From positions 1 to 6,182 of the forward strand of contig JAFUXY010000536.1 of assembly GCA_017477005.1 (NCBI GenBank): a stretch of 6,182 nucleotides of DNA. Direction: 5' to 3'. Positions 5,681 through 6,182 of the stretch are shown piece after piece (the stretch's first letter is position 1; each line of letters starts with the position of its first letter). The notes under the pieces were generated by a model, which saw only the letters and a list, made by a program, of their open reading frames with translations, did not search any database and was not told the DNA's origin. A program made the translations under genes and the position numbers. The DNA is from Lachnospiraceae bacterium (GTDB taxonomy: Bacteria > Bacillota > Clostridia > Lachnospirales > Lachnospiraceae).

Positions 5681-6182
5681 TGGAAATCATTGATATTTCG
5701 GAAGAAAACGTGGATACTTTTCTCCCGTTTTTGGGAGAGGATCTTTCAGAGGATATGAAACGGGTTTATTTCAACGGCATCGGCGCCTTAGATGAGGGTG
5801 GTCAGGCGGCGGGTGCTTTTGTGTATGAGCTTCTAAATGCGGAAAGCGAGGAAGACACGAGGGGCAGAATCTGCTTGCTGAAGGGCGAAAACAAAGAGAT
5901 CGCGGACAGCTTGAAGGACTACTATTCCCAGACCTCCGTGAAGGAAAACGAGATCGTTGAAAGTTTTTTTGTGCTTGAAAGCGAGGACGACGCGAAGTCC
6001 TTGGCGGAGAGCGGTTTTTCGATAGAAAAAAAGGAAGCGGACACGATTGTCGTCACACTGGAGGAGCTTGGCAAAACCATCCTTGGAAAAAAAAAAAAGA
6101 TTCCGGCGTGTGTGGCCAATATCGAGGATCTGTCCGTCCTGCAATTTCGGGATGCCGTGAAGCAGATCTTGTTTAAGGGACA
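5680..6182 (+). CDS. Unrecognised acidic cytoplasmic protein, possibly GNAT-like fold (3' partial)
   Basis: The ATG at 5680 overlaps the stop of the 7TM gene (TGATG), and the frame stays open for 167 codons to the window edge. There is no strong ribosome binding site of its own, which fits translational coupling. The protein is acidic, without signal peptide or TM helix. It opens MEIIDISEENVDTFLPFLGE. AAGAFVYELL (about 43-53) and the later DDAKSLAESGFSIEKKE recall the central strands and the terminal 'A..L...GF....E' of GNAT acyltransferases, but no clear acetyl-CoA loop (Q/R-x-x-G-x-G/A) is seen in this part. A run of 12 A (6087-6098) encodes GKKKKI in frame. I do not recognise the family with certainty. 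Its tie to the membrane protein upstream suggests it works downstream of, or bound to, that protein. Confidence 0.85.
   Translation, partial: MEIIDISEENVDTFLPFLGEDLSEDMKRVYFNGIGALDEGGQAAGAFVYELLNAESEEDTRGRICLLKGENKEIADSLKDYYSQTSVKENEIVESFFVLESEDDAKSLAESGFSIEKKEADTIVVTLEELGKTILGKKKKIPACVANIEDLSVLQFRDAVKQILFKG
6087..6098 (+). repeat. Homopolymer run of 12 A within a coding region
   Basis: Twelve consecutive A lie between GG and GATT, read as the Lys-rich segment GKKKKI. The length is within the range where RNA polymerase slippage occurs in AT-tolerant bacteria. It is also a common site of sequencing or replication indels. Confidence 0.95.

Overview
The window looks like chromosomal DNA of a Gram-positive, low-to-mid GC member of the Firmicutes, most likely class Clostridia and perhaps Lachnospiraceae. 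This rests on strong AGGAGG-type ribosome binding sites, a SpoIIE-type phosphatase, a lipobox lipoprotein with an acidic/Thr/Pro linker, a zinc-ribbon membrane protein, and a decayed AAA_14/DUF4143 ATPase of a kind common in that group. The assignment is an inference from protein style, not a database match. All genes that can be supported lie on the + strand.

Left part (1-3461). The 3' part of a membrane-anchored PP2C/SpoIIE-family serine/threonine phosphatase (sensor region, TM helix, HAMP, coiled coil, catalytic domain) ends at 1627. After a 189-base gap without a convincing promoter or terminator, a tight cluster follows: a small four-helix membrane protein (1817-2164), an acidic lipoprotein (2188-3198), and the remnant of a small bacterial PH-domain (YdbS-like) membrane protein (3202-3461). 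The remnant has lost its PH core and its reading frame. The short gaps suggest one transcript.

Middle part (3462-4572). This is a decayed, repeat-bearing stretch. A small palindrome-rich element of about 118 bp (3497-3614) resembles a MITE and is flanked by the direct repeat CTTAG. Directly after it lie pieces in different frames of an AAA_14/DUF4143 ATPase gene (3621-4095), with an internal deletion and a premature stop. Next comes an apparently intact zinc-ribbon/single-TM protein (4117-4557). Its stop codon falls inside a third copy of the element's terminal repeat (4553-4572), which is inverted relative to the copy at 3498-3517. The two copies bracket about 1.07 kb.

Right part (4573-6182). 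A good sigma-A-type promoter (TGGACT, 17 bases, TATAAT) starts at the base after the third repeat copy. It drives a two-gene unit. The first gene is a seven-TM protein with a C-terminal domain that looks like a degenerate GGDEF domain. The second overlaps it as TGATG, runs off the window, and encodes an unrecognised soluble protein with some GNAT-like features. It contains an uninterrupted run of 12 A.

The phosphatase and the seven-TM protein are both membrane signal-transduction proteins, but nothing here shows that they act in one pathway. I see no RNA genes, CRISPR array, or clear new defence system. The most unusual feature is the repeat-bounded, partly decayed 3497-4572 segment.
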